Assembly (NCBI GenBank): GCA_017411745.1
Contig: JAFQPM010000021.1
Span: forward strand, 135,460 to 176,791
DNA length: 41,332 nucleotides
Direction: 5' to 3'
Origin: Clostridia bacterium
GTDB lineage: Bacteria; Bacillota; Clostridia; Oscillospirales; CAG-272
A program made the position numbers and the translations under genes. This document shows positions 17,828 through 25,227 of this stretch, in pieces (positions within the stretch are counted from its first letter, which is position 1; the number at the start of each line of letters is the position of its first letter). The notes below the pieces were generated by a model. The model worked only from the letters and a program-made list of their open reading frames with translations, ran no database searches and had not been told where the DNA came from.

Positions 17828-18532
17828 TTATTTTTCCCTTTCCAAAAGATCGGGGCGATTTTTTTCGGTTAGCTCTCTTGCGGTCTCGTCGCGCCATTTA
17901 TCGATATTGGCGTGGTGTCCCGAGATAAGCACATCGGGAACCTTGACTCCGTGGAACTCATAGGGTCTCGTGTACTGCGGATATTCGAGCATACCCGACG
18001 ATATGCTTTCCTTTTCATAGCACTCGGGATCTGACAGAACTCCCGGCAAAAGACGGGAGACCGCGTCCACGAGTATTGTTGCGGGGATCTCACCGCCCGT
18101 GAGAACAAAGTCTCCGATAGAGATCTCCTCGTCGACTATTTCGTCGATTATTCTGCGATCGACTCCCTCGTAGTGACCGCAAAGAATAATAACGTTTTCA
18201 AGCTTTGAAAGCTCCTCGGCTTTTTTCTGATCGAGAACCTTTCCCGCAGGTGACATATATATGACTCTGCGGCTTTCGGGAGCAAATCCGACCTCCTTTT
18301 GCTTCTCCAGGATAGCCGAATAGCAATTATAGATCGGGGGTGCCATCATAAGCATTCCCTTGCCGCCGCCGTATGGTGTGTCATCTACTCGGCGGTGCTT
18401 GTCCTCGCTATAATCGCGGATATTATAGGTATTTATCTCGACCGCGCCGCTTTTCTGCGCTCTGCCGATGATGCTCTCGCCCAACACCGTATTCACAAGG
18501 TCGGGAAAGAGGGTCATTATATCAAATCTCAT
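17828..18532 (-). CDS. trmD: tRNA (guanine(37)-N(1))-methyltransferase
   Basis: Essential SPOUT-class methylase that makes m1G37 next to the anticodon and prevents +1 frameshifting. The 234 residues start MRFDIMTLFPDLV and contain the family blocks DDTPYGGGKGMLM near 52-64, LCGHYEGVDRRI near 113-124 and EISIGDFVLTGGE near 131-143, which form the trefoil knot that binds SAM. AAAGGA serves as ribosome site. It follows rimM by 23 nt, the usual rimM-trmD order, but rpsP and rplS are not adjacent in this window. Confidence 0.98.
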   Translation of the reverse strand: MRFDIMTLFPDLVNTVLGESIIGRAQKSGAVEINTYNIRDYSEDKHRRVDDTPYGGGKGMLMMAPPIYNCYSAILEKQKEVGFAPESRRVIYMSPAGKVLDQKKAEELSKLENVIILCGHYEGVDRRIIDEIVDEEISIGDFVLTGGEIPATILVDAVSRLLPGVLSDPECYEKESISSGMLEYPQYTRPYEFHGVKVPDVLISGHHANIDKWRDETARELTEKNRPDLLEREK

Positions 18533-18555
18533 AATTTATCCTTTATTTGTCTTTG

Positions 18556-19071
18556 TCAATCGTCGCTGAGGAGTCCCGGAATAGTTTTGACGAATATTCC
18601 TTTATCGAGGTCTATCTTTTTGACGAATTCCTCGACTGCGGGCATCATTCGCTCGCCGTTTGGCGTTTTCACAACGTATATATCCGACGCGCCGCGGTTG
18701 ATGACCTCTTTTACCGTGCCGTAGGTCTTTCCGTTATCGACGTCAATTATCGGGAGCCCGATGAGATCGGCTATGAAATAATCGCCTTCTTCAAGTTCAA
18801 AATCGTCGCGAGAGGCGTACAGGGTGGTTCCCTTCATTGCCGCCGCCTGATCCATATCGGTGACCCCCTCAAGAGTTGCGAGCACGAACTGCTTGAATAT
18901 CGAGGTATGGATCACTTTTATTTCTCTGTACTTGCCGTTTTCGTGCACAAAAACTCTCTTAAGATCTGCAAGCACATCGGGACTATCGCAGAGCGACTCC
19001 AATTTAACGTCGCCTCGTACTCCGTGGGTATTTATAATTATCGCACATTCAAGATACTGTTTCTTTTCCAT
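18556..19071 (-). CDS. rimM: 16S rRNA processing protein RimM
   Basis: Assists 30S subunit maturation by binding ribosomal protein S19. The 171 residues show the N-terminal RimM domain (INTHGVRGDVKLESLCDSPD near 12-31) and a C-terminal PRC-barrel (DYFIADLIGLPIIDVDNGKTYG near 97-118, then IPGLL at the end). The ribosome site is weak (GAGG about 16 nt upstream). The 5' untranslated region of about 90 nt contains an ATGCCAAA/TTTGGCAT hairpin (around 19128-19154), which may influence translation. Promoter at 19168-19196. First gene of the rimM-trmD-ligase-DUF4330 unit. Confidence 0.97.
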   Translation of the reverse strand: MEKKQYLECAIIINTHGVRGDVKLESLCDSPDVLADLKRVFVHENGKYREIKVIHTSIFKQFVLATLEGVTDMDQAAAMKGTTLYASRDDFELEEGDYFIADLIGLPIIDVDNGKTYGTVKEVINRGASDIYVVKTPNGERMMPAVEEFVKKIDLDKGIFVKTIPGLLSDD

Positions 19072-19167
19072 AATTTATTGCGTTCAGCCTCGACTTTTCA
19101 ATTTATTTTCGGCGTTCTTTTCTTCGAGATGCCAAAAAAGGCACAGTTTGGCATAATAATTATTTAC

Positions 19168-19196
19168 ATTATAGCACAATTATATTTAAATTGCAA
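19168..19196 (-). promoter_or_regulatory. Sigma-A-type promoter of the rimM operon
   Basis: Minus strand: TTGCAA, 17-nt spacer, TATAAT, with an extended -10 TG. It faces away from the yajC promoter (19298-19326); the stretch between them is AT-rich and holds nothing else I can support. Confidence 0.7.
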
Positions 19197-19297
19197 GAGA
19201 TAGTGCGATTTTTTTGATTTTTAGCGGCGAAATGGCAAGAAAGTGGGATGCGGGCGGCAAAAAACGGGGATATTGAAAAAAATTTACAAATATAAGG

Positions 19298-19326
19298 TTG
19301 ACAGGCGCTCTGTTTACGGGTACAAT
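19298..19326 (+). promoter_or_regulatory. Sigma-A-type promoter of yajC
   Basis: TTGACA, 17-nt spacer, TACAAT, about 43 nt before the yajC ATG. The -35 is perfect. Confidence 0.75.
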
Positions 19327-19368
19327 ATATAGGTATGCAAAATAATTTCAGGAAAGGGTAATCATATT

Positions 19369-19701
19369 ATGTTCAATACAGCTCTTTTGCTCACCTCGAC
19401 CGGCACTACTCCTAACAACGGCGGCGGTCTGATCATGACTATCATCATGATCGTAGCATTTATTGCAATATTCTTCTTCAGCACTCGCAGCCAGAGAAAG
19501 CAGGAAAAGGAAACTGCAGCTATGCGTAACAATCTTCAGGTTGGCGACGAGATCACTACTATCGGCGGTATCATCGGCAAGATCGTAAGCATAAAGGAAG
19601 AGACCTGCGTTATCGAGACCAGCCGCGACGGCACCAAGATCCGTATTCTTAAGACTGCGGTCAGCCGCGTTGACGTTAAGGCTGAGGACTCTATCGACTG
19701 A
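19369..19701 (+). CDS. yajC: Preprotein translocase subunit YajC
   Basis: Small accessory membrane protein of the Sec translocon that associates with SecDF. The 110 residues have one membrane segment (GGGLIMTIIMIVAFIAIFFFSTRSQRK, about 18-45) and the family core LQVGDEITTIGGIIGKIVSIKEETCVIETSRDGTKIRILKTAVSRV. The ribosome site is GGAAAGG. It is transcribed from its own promoter and is followed after 87 nt by a TIGR04086 gene, an association I recall from other Clostridia. No secDF is in the window. Confidence 0.96.
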   Translation: MFNTALLLTSTGTTPNNGGGLIMTIIMIVAFIAIFFFSTRSQRKQEKETAAMRNNLQVGDEITTIGGIIGKIVSIKEETCVIETSRDGTKIRILKTAVSRVDVKAEDSID

Positions 19702-19728
19702 TCGATCAGACAACCTTATGAAAGTAAT

Positions 19729-19785
19729 AAAAACGCTTCCAGTGGCATATATTTCTATGGAAATATACGTTACGGAGGCGTTTTT
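19729..19785 (+). promoter_or_regulatory. Terminator-like hairpin that contains the Shine-Dalgarno of the TIGR04086 gene
   Basis: AAAAACGCTTCC (19729-19740) pairs with GGAGGCGTTTTT (19774-19785): 12 bp with one G-U. An inner hairpin (TATATTTC/GAAATATA) lies between. The 3' arm holds GGAGG, the ribosome site for the ATG at 19789, and continues as a five-T run. It can act as the yajC terminator and at the same time mask the next start; which applies is inference. Confidence 0.65.
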
Positions 19786-19788
19786 ATT

Positions 19789-20286
19789 ATGAACAGAAAT
19801 CAAAGATCTTCCGCGCTCGTTCGCTCGCGCACGGCTCCCGTTGCCGCGCGGACGCGGTCGGTTGACGAATCGCCGCTTTTTACAACTGTACTGAAATGCT
19901 CTCTTTGGGGGCTTCTTGCCACGTTCATCTCGGGACTTATTCTTATCAGTGCACTATCCGCAGCGGCACTTGCAAGTCCCGATCCCTCGGGGCTTATTAC
20001 GCCACTATCGCTTATTGCGCTGTTCCCCTCTGCGTTTATCGGCGGATTTGTGACGGCAAAGAAGGTCAAGGATGCGCCTGCGCTTTGCGGGATCATTTGC
20101 GGTGGATTTGCAACTCTTTGCGCGATGTTGTTTTCCGTTGTGCTCAAGGGGATTTCGTCCTCGGGGTTTGAGCTTTGGCAGTCCTTGCTTTTGCATGCGT
20201 TGGTGATAGTTTTCTCGGTGCTTGGGGCTCTTGCCGGGAACGTTAAGAGGGTTTCCAAGCGTGGGAAAAGGAGATTTGGGAGATAG
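19789..20286 (+). CDS. TIGR04086 family membrane protein
   Basis: A 165-residue membrane protein. A basic, Arg-rich cytosolic N-terminus of about 30 residues is followed by four hydrophobic segments (about 38-62, 70-90, 98-120, 132-150) and a basic C-terminal tail (KRVSKRGKRRFGR). The four-helix layout and position after yajC match the TIGR04086 family of small Firmicute membrane proteins of unknown role. The start is fixed by GGAGG 10 nt upstream, inside a hairpin. Ten nucleotides after the stop begins the structured element at 20295. Confidence 0.82.
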   Translation: MNRNQRSSALVRSRTAPVAARTRSVDESPLFTTVLKCSLWGLLATFISGLILISALSAAALASPDPSGLITPLSLIALFPSAFIGGFVTAKKVKDAPALCGIICGGFATLCAMLFSVVLKGISSSGFELWQSLLLHALVIVFSVLGALAGNVKRVSKRGKRRFGR

Positions 20287-20294
20287 AGAGGTGT

Positions 20295-20424
20295 TCATTT
20301 CTTGCCAACAGCGGCAAGAAACGAACCAAAGAAACGCCGCTTAAAAAGGAGGGAGGTTTCGCCGTTCAAAAAGCAGCAAGCCGCGTTTTGAACTTGCTCA
20401 ACATCTCCCTCCTCTTTAAGAATT
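20295..20424 (+). ncRNA. Structured repeat element, copy A (candidate noncoding RNA or palindromic repeat)
   Basis: Three helices are visible. Helix 1: TTTCTTGCC (20298-20306) with GGCAAGAAA (20313-20321). Helix 2: 20340-20357 with 20403-20420, 18 positions with one mismatch. Helix 3, inside helix 2: GTTCAAAA (20364-20371) with TTTTGAAC (20386-20393), capped by GC-AGCAAGCC-GC. A linker AAAGAAACGCCGC joins helices 1 and 2. A second copy with the same layout and compensatory base changes lies at 28071-28203. No protein-coding frame explains it. Whether it acts as RNA or as a mobile DNA palindrome is unknown. Confidence 0.6.
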
Positions 20425-20425
20425 C

Positions 20426-20700
20426 TCCACCCTTTCGCCTTCGGCACCCTGTGTTCCCTGAACTTAAAGCCGTGAAGTTAAACTTCCTGATGGGGTTCTT
20501 TCGTCCATTTGGAGCGAAAGTAATGCTGTGTTGCTCGCACACGCTTGTGCTTCGCAAGGTTACGCCACAGGCGAGCAGTGAGGCTATCCTCCTACGGTTT
20601 GTTACGCCACAGGCGCGTAGTGAAGCGTAAAATCCTCTCCTCGCAGGAAAGGTGGCGCCGAACGGAAACGGAGAGATTACAAGGTGGAGGGTAAGAATTA
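20426..20700 (+). other. Non-coding tail after copy A with small repeats and hairpins
   Basis: No supported gene. The segment GTTACGCCACAGGCG occurs twice (about 20559 and 20611), each followed by a CAGTGAGGC/TAGTGAAGC-like motif. There is a CTTTCG...CGAAAG hairpin around 20498-20520. CTCCACC (20425-20431) can pair with GGTGGAG (20683-20689), flanked by AATT on both sides, which could close the whole region as a long-range stem. Confidence 0.4.
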
Positions 20701-20738
20701 ACGGGAGCAGAACGATGCGTTCTGCTCCCGTATTTTTT
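20701..20738 (+). terminator. Intrinsic terminator, convergent between the TIGR04086 unit and recO
   Basis: ACGGGAGCAGAAC (20701-20713) and GTTCTGCTCCCGT (20719-20731) form a perfect 13-bp stem with a 5-nt loop, followed on the plus strand by A and six Ts. It overlaps the recO stop codon and probably ends plus-strand transcription; on the minus strand the U-run is poor. Confidence 0.85.
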
Positions 20739-21531
20739 ACATTACTGCTTTATAGAAATCGAGTGAGTCGAAGCTTCGTCCGAGGTGGTTGAGGATATAC
20801 GCTTCAGCGGCTTTGGAAAGGTCGCGGATATCGGAATCGTCCTTCAGATCAAAGGAAAAGACTTTATTTGCGGGAGCGTATGCGATATATCGCAGCGCCG
20901 CAAGCGTTGACGGTGAGATGCCGCAGAGCACGGTTGCCGAAGGCATATCGTCGAATTCCTTTGAAATATTCGGGCGCTTCTCTCCCCTTTTGGAGAGGCA
21001 ATCGGTACAGATCAGTCTTCCGCCCATTACGTCGAGGTAGATCTGATCGGCACTGTCGCTTCCGCAATACACGCATCCCGAAAGCTCGGGAAGGTAGCCT
21101 GAATTCGCCGCGGTGCGAAACTCAAAGACCGATTTTATTATCGCCTGCTCCTTTTCTCCCTTGCCTATGAGGAAAAGTGAATTGAGCAACAGTCGGAGCA
21201 GCTCGTCGCACTCCTCGTCCTCGTCGGTCAGCTCGTTGGCGAGGTCACAAAGATATGCCGCAAGCGCGACCTTTGAGACGTCGGTGGAGAGATTATAAAA
21301 GGAATTTGTGACCGAGCCGCCGCGAAGCCAATACATTGAATTTTTTTCGTAGATCTCGAAATTTCCGTACGTAAAAAGCTGTGAAATTGCAGTCAGCTTA
21401 CTGTTTGGAGAACGTCCTCCCTTGACCATCACGCCAATACGTCCGCGCGAGTGGGTTATGATATTTACAAGCTTGTCCGACGCGCCTACGTCGATCACGC
21501 GGGTGATGAGCCCGTCGGTTGCGAAGGTCAT
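20737..21531 (-). CDS. recO: DNA repair protein RecO
   Basis: Mediator of RecF-pathway recombination; helps load RecA and anneals single strands. From the chosen start the protein has about 264 residues. It shows the N-terminal OB-fold region (ATDGLITRVIDVGASDKLVNIIT), the helical middle, and a zinc motif CVYC near 152 with CTDC about 23 residues later. A frame-compatible ATG lies 6 nt upstream, but the AGGAG site is only 1 nt from it and 7 nt from the second ATG (21531), so the latter is preferred. Last gene of the yqfC-yqfD-phoH-ybeY-era-recO run. Confidence 0.95.
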   Translation of the reverse strand: MTFATDGLITRVIDVGASDKLVNIITHSRGRIGVMVKGGRSPNSKLTAISQLFTYGNFEIYEKNSMYWLRGGSVTNSFYNLSTDVSKVALAAYLCDLANELTDEDEECDELLRLLLNSLFLIGKGEKEQAIIKSVFEFRTAANSGYLPELSGCVYCGSDSADQIYLDVMGGRLICTDCLSKRGEKRPNISKEFDDMPSATVLCGISPSTLAALRYIAYAPANKVFSFDLKDDSDIRDLSKAAEAYILNHLGRSFDSLDFYKAVM

Positions 21532-21568
21532 ATACATACTCCTCTCACGTTATTTTTGTGATTTCTGA

Positions 21569-22453
21569 TCAGTCCTCGGTGAAGCCGAAGTCGGTGATCC
21601 CTCTCTGGCTATCACGCCAATTTTCCTTGACCTTTACCCAGAGGTTGAGGTAGACCTTTGCGCCGAATATGGCTTCAAGGTCAGCGCGCGCGTACGATCC
21701 GACACGCTTGAGCTCTTCTCCGTTCTTGCCGACGATGATACCCTTATGAGATGCCTTTTCGCAGAAGATCTCTGCGCGGATACTGACGAGGCTTCCCTCG
21801 TCCTTGAACTCCTCGATCGCGACGGCGATGCCGTGGGGGATCTCTTTATTAAGCGTTCTCAAGAGCTTTTCGCGGATGACCTCGGCGGCTACCTGACGCT
21901 CAGACTGGTCTGTGACCATATCCTCGGGGAAAAAGAAGTCGGACTCGCCAAGGAAGGCTTTACACTCGTCGAGCACCTCGTCTACTCCCTTTCCGTTCTT
22001 CGCACAGATCGGCACTACCGCGTCAAACGAGTGGAGATCGCTATACGCGGCGATAGTCTCGGCTACCTGCTCGCGGCGGTAGAGGTCGATCTTATTGAGC
22101 ACGAGCACGCTCGGGGTCTTAGTCCTTTTCAGATACTCTATCACGTTTTTCTCGGTCTCGCTTATCGGCTTGCCCGTATCTACGACGAGAATGACTGCGT
22201 CGGCATCCTGCATTGAGGAATTTGCCGTTTTTACCATATACGAGCCGAGGCTGTTGCGCGGCTTGAAAATGCCGGGGGTATCGAGGAATACATACTGATC
22301 GTCGCCGACGGTATGTATTCCGATAATTCTGTTTCTCGTAGTCTGCGGCTTGGAGGAGACTATTGCTACCTTTTCGCCGAGGATGCTATTGAGAAGCGTG
22401 GATTTTCCTACGTTAGGTCTTCCTACTATTGCTATAAATCCTGTTTTTTTCAT
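21569..22453 (-). CDS. era: GTPase Era
   Basis: Essential GTPase that binds the 3' end of 16S rRNA in 30S assembly. The 294 residues contain G1 GRPNVGKSTLLN (10-21), the switch region with TTRNRIIGI (38-46), G3 DTPGI (59-63), G4 NKID near 122, and a C-terminal KH domain ending near VGSYARADLEAIFGAKVYLNLWVKVKENW. Length and order are standard. It lies 18 nt after ybeY and 37 nt before recO. Confidence 0.98.
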   Translation of the reverse strand: MKKTGFIAIVGRPNVGKSTLLNSILGEKVAIVSSKPQTTRNRIIGIHTVGDDQYVFLDTPGIFKPRNSLGSYMVKTANSSMQDADAVILVVDTGKPISETEKNVIEYLKRTKTPSVLVLNKIDLYRREQVAETIAAYSDLHSFDAVVPICAKNGKGVDEVLDECKAFLGESDFFFPEDMVTDQSERQVAAEVIREKLLRTLNKEIPHGIAVAIEEFKDEGSLVSIRAEIFCEKASHKGIIVGKNGEELKRVGSYARADLEAIFGAKVYLNLWVKVKENWRDSQRGITDFGFTED

Positions 22454-22471
22454 TATCTTTTTCCTTGCTTT

Positions 22472-22966
22472 TTATTTGACCTCAAGGCCCATTATTCTCA
22501 TTATTTCGGTCTGCTTGGATCTCATTTCGACATCATCCTCGTCACTTGTTTCGTGGTCGTAGCCGAGGAGGTGGAGCATTGAGTGAACGCAGAGGAATGC
22601 CACCTCGCGCTCGAAGGAATGTCCGTATTCCTCTGCCTGCTCCTTTGCTCTCTCAAGGGAAATTACGATGTCGCCGAGGTTGCTCATTATCTCGTCGACG
22701 GGGGGCTCGTCGGTCTCGCCCTCAAAGTCGAAAAGGGGGAACGAGAGCACGTCAGTGGGCTTGTCTACCTCTCTGAACTTTTTGTTGAGCTCGTGTATTC
22801 CCTCGTTATCCGTGAAGGTCACCGAGACCTCGCAATGATTCTGAAAATCCTCGAAATCAAGTGTGGTTTCGACTGCCTCTCTGATGAGCATTTTCATTTT
22901 ATAGGTCAGCGGGAGCTTGTCCTGCGCGTTTTCAAAATAAATTTTGAGTCCCATTTTTCTGTTCAT
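22472..22966 (-). CDS. ybeY: Endoribonuclease YbeY (rRNA maturation factor)
   Basis: Zinc-dependent RNase involved in 16S rRNA 3'-end maturation and ribosome quality control. The 164 residues contain the family core REVDKPTDVLSFPL near 66-79, GDIVISLERAKEQAEEYGHS near 99-118, and the metal motif HSMLHLLGYDH near 129-139 with three histidines. AAGGA provides the ribosome site 9 nt upstream. It sits 5 nt after phoH. Confidence 0.97.
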   Translation of the reverse strand: MNRKMGLKIYFENAQDKLPLTYKMKMLIREAVETTLDFEDFQNHCEVSVTFTDNEGIHELNKKFREVDKPTDVLSFPLFDFEGETDEPPVDEIMSNLGDIVISLERAKEQAEEYGHSFEREVAFLCVHSMLHLLGYDHETSDEDDVEMRSKQTEIMRIMGLEVK

Positions 22967-22971
22967 ATCGG

Positions 22972-24033
22972 TTAATTCCTTGAAGATCGGTAGCTATGCT
23001 TTCCGTCCGTTTCCTTTCTGTCGTTATTCTTTTTATCGTCGCTGCGCGAGTGCTTTTCTCTGCGCTCCTTATCGTATTTTTCGTATGCGAGTATTATCTT
23101 CTGCACGAGCTTATGTCTTACCACGTCGCGTTCGCTGAAGCTATGGATCGCAATATCCTCGATGTCGGTGAGGATCTTGACCGCCTCGGCAAGACCGCTT
23201 TTCTGTCCGTACGGCAGGTCGGTCTGGGTAAGGTCTCCCGTTACGACCGCCTTTGAGTTGAAGCCGAGTCGGGTCAAAAACATTTTCATTTGCTCGGGGG
23301 TGCAGTTTTGCGCTTCGTCGAGGATTATGAAGGAATCGTCGAGCGTTCGTCCTCTCATATACGCCAGCGGCGCGACCTCGATAACTCCCTTCTCGACCTG
23401 TCGCTGATAATTCTCCGCGCCCATCATTTCGTAGAGCGAGTCGTACAGCGGACGGAGGTAGGGGTCGATCTTGCTTTGCAGGTCACCCGGCAAAAATCCG
23501 AGCTTTTCGCCCGCCTCGATAGCGGGTCGGGTGAGGATTATTCTCGACACCTGCTTTTCGCGGAGTGCCTTGACCGCCATTGCGACCGCCAGAAAGGTCT
23601 TACCCGTTCCTGCGGGTCCGATGCCGAGTACGATGGTGTTCTTTTTGATCGCATTGACGTACTGCTTCTGTCCGACGGTCTTTGCCTTTATCGGCTTGCC
23701 CTTCATCGTGACGCAGATGGTATCGTCGCCAAGCTCCTCGAGCTCGCCCGAGTTGCCCGAGCTTACCGTGTCGCAGACGTATATCACGCTTTGATCGTTG
23801 ATGTTTTCGTTATATTTTGCCATTTTGACGAGGTACGCCACGGCGCTTGCCGCCTGACTGACCGCCGTGTCCTGATCGCCCGAGACGACGACAACGTCCT
23901 CTCCGCTGTCCGCGATGCGATTATGCACGGCGACGCCGAATTTCTTTTCGATTATTTTTACGTTAGAATCGCAGCTGCCGAAGACCGTCGCCAGCACGTC
24001 GGGGCTTTCTATTTTAATTACCTTACTGCTCAC
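22972..24033 (-). CDS. PhoH family ATPase (PhoH/PhoL type)
   Basis: A 353-residue P-loop ATPase whose partner gene is nearly always ybeY, which suggests a role in RNA metabolism. An N-terminal KH-like region (about 1-75) precedes the ATPase core with Walker A GPAGTGKT near 138-145, the RPAIEAGEKLGFLPGDLQ block near 173-190 and Walker B FIILDEAQNCTP near 235-246. The tail after residue 325 is highly charged (KYDKERREKHSRSDDKKNND...). Translation starts at a GTG with AAAGGAC about 6 nt before it. The precise biochemical role of this family remains unsettled. Confidence 0.95.
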   Translation of the reverse strand: MSSKVIKIESPDVLATVFGSCDSNVKIIEKKFGVAVHNRIADSGEDVVVVSGDQDTAVSQAASAVAYLVKMAKYNENINDQSVIYVCDTVSSGNSGELEELGDDTICVTMKGKPIKAKTVGQKQYVNAIKKNTIVLGIGPAGTGKTFLAVAMAVKALREKQVSRIILTRPAIEAGEKLGFLPGDLQSKIDPYLRPLYDSLYEMMGAENYQRQVEKGVIEVAPLAYMRGRTLDDSFIILDEAQNCTPEQMKMFLTRLGFNSKAVVTGDLTQTDLPYGQKSGLAEAVKILTDIEDIAIHSFSERDVVRHKLVQKIILAYEKYDKERREKHSRSDDKKNNDRKETDGKHSYRSSRN

Positions 24034-24051
24034 TTTTTGTCCTTTCAGATG

Positions 24052-25227
24052 TTATTCAACCTCAAACTCCACCGTTTTCGCGATATCCTCAATGGCTATC
24101 ACGGTACAGTAGAGCGCGAAGGAGCCGTCCTTTATTTGCGGAACTATTATTTTGCGTAGGATCGTCGTGCCCTCTGCCGCCGTTGCAAGTCTTTGAGAAA
24201 GCTCGAAATACGCGAGCTCCTCGGCTTCGGCTGCGGTACGGGTCAGCGTGACCGATTCATATTCCAAATGCTTTACGGTCCGCATCTCAAACGGGGTCTC
24301 GGTCCCGTCGGGAAGGCAAAGGCTCTCCACTATACTTATTGTATCATATAATGCGCCCTCTTTTCCACTATTTTTCGAAATGTTAATCGAATAGTCAAAA
24401 AAATTTAAATATTTATCGCAATATTCCGCCCCCGTGTAGACGGTCGCCTCGTATTCGTAGGGGATCTCGATATAATATTCTGTGACGGTTTTTGCCATTA
24501 TGCTGCCTTCAGCGCGTGTGTAGCGGAAGCCAAGCGTTTGGCTGTCGTAAAGTCCGCTTACGAGCAGTTCTCCCTTATTGACGTGCTGACCCGACACGAC
24601 GACCACGTTTCCGTTATAGACCTTGACCTCCTGCACGATGCCCGATTTTGAGGCGACGAGGTTGGCGGGCTTGGTCGATGCCTGCTCGTCGGTCTCTCCT
24701 TGGTACTCTCTTATCTGTACCTCGGCTACTGTGCCTATAAGATTTACAGATATCCACGAAACCCTTTCGGAATCAAGCAGAAATTCGTTCTCTATCCTGT
24801 CGGTATTCAGCGACGGGATATACGAGCCGACTCCGAGCCCGTAATTTTTTAAGGCTTCGCAGATCTCGGAGGTGGTGATGCTCTCGTTGCCCGTGACCTC
24901 TATATCCCAAACGAAACGGTGCGAAAAAAAGATAAGCGCGGCGGCGATGAGCATACCCATCGCGATGCCGTATCTGTGCTTATAGCGCGATAGCAGCGTG
25001 GGAATGCCGCCTTTTTTGACGGTTTCAAATTCTATTCCCCTTGCTTTTGCTTCTCTTTCGAGCTTCTTTTTTACGGAAAGACGCATAGTGAGAAGTACGC
25101 CGTCGGTCTCTGCTCTGAAATCAGAATACGGTATGCAGTAGTACATACAGAGGTTTAGAAGCGGGGTGATATTATCGTAATTCGCTTTTATCGTGACATA
25201 GCCGCAAATAAAGTAGGATATGTTCAT
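24052..25227 (-). CDS. yqfD: Sporulation protein YqfD
   Basis: A 391-residue membrane protein of the YqfD family, made in the mother cell under sigma-E in Bacillus and conserved with yqfC in spore formers. One membrane segment (YGIAMGMLIAAALIFFSHRFVW) lies near residues 87-108, followed by an extracytoplasmic region with EVTGNESITTSEICEALKNYGLGVGSY and a long beta-rich part. The first base overlaps the end of yqfC in an ATGA arrangement, which indicates translational coupling. Length matches the family (about 390-400). Confidence 0.92.
   Translation of the reverse strand: MNISYFICGYVTIKANYDNITPLLNLCMYYCIPYSDFRAETDGVLLTMRLSVKKKLEREAKARGIEFETVKKGGIPTLLSRYKHRYGIAMGMLIAAALIFFSHRFVWDIEVTGNESITTSEICEALKNYGLGVGSYIPSLNTDRIENEFLLDSERVSWISVNLIGTVAEVQIREYQGETDEQASTKPANLVASKSGIVQEVKVYNGNVVVVSGQHVNKGELLVSGLYDSQTLGFRYTRAEGSIMAKTVTEYYIEIPYEYEATVYTGAEYCDKYLNFFDYSINISKNSGKEGALYDTISIVESLCLPDGTETPFEMRTVKHLEYESVTLTRTAAEAEELAYFELSQRLATAAEGTTILRKIIVPQIKDGSFALYCTVIAIEDIAKTVEFEVE

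Noticed and set aside
20388..20630. An 80-residue plus-strand frame in the region after the TIGR04086 gene
   Set aside because: Runs through helices and repeats of copy A and its tail, lacks a ribosome site, and is not similar to any protein I recognise.
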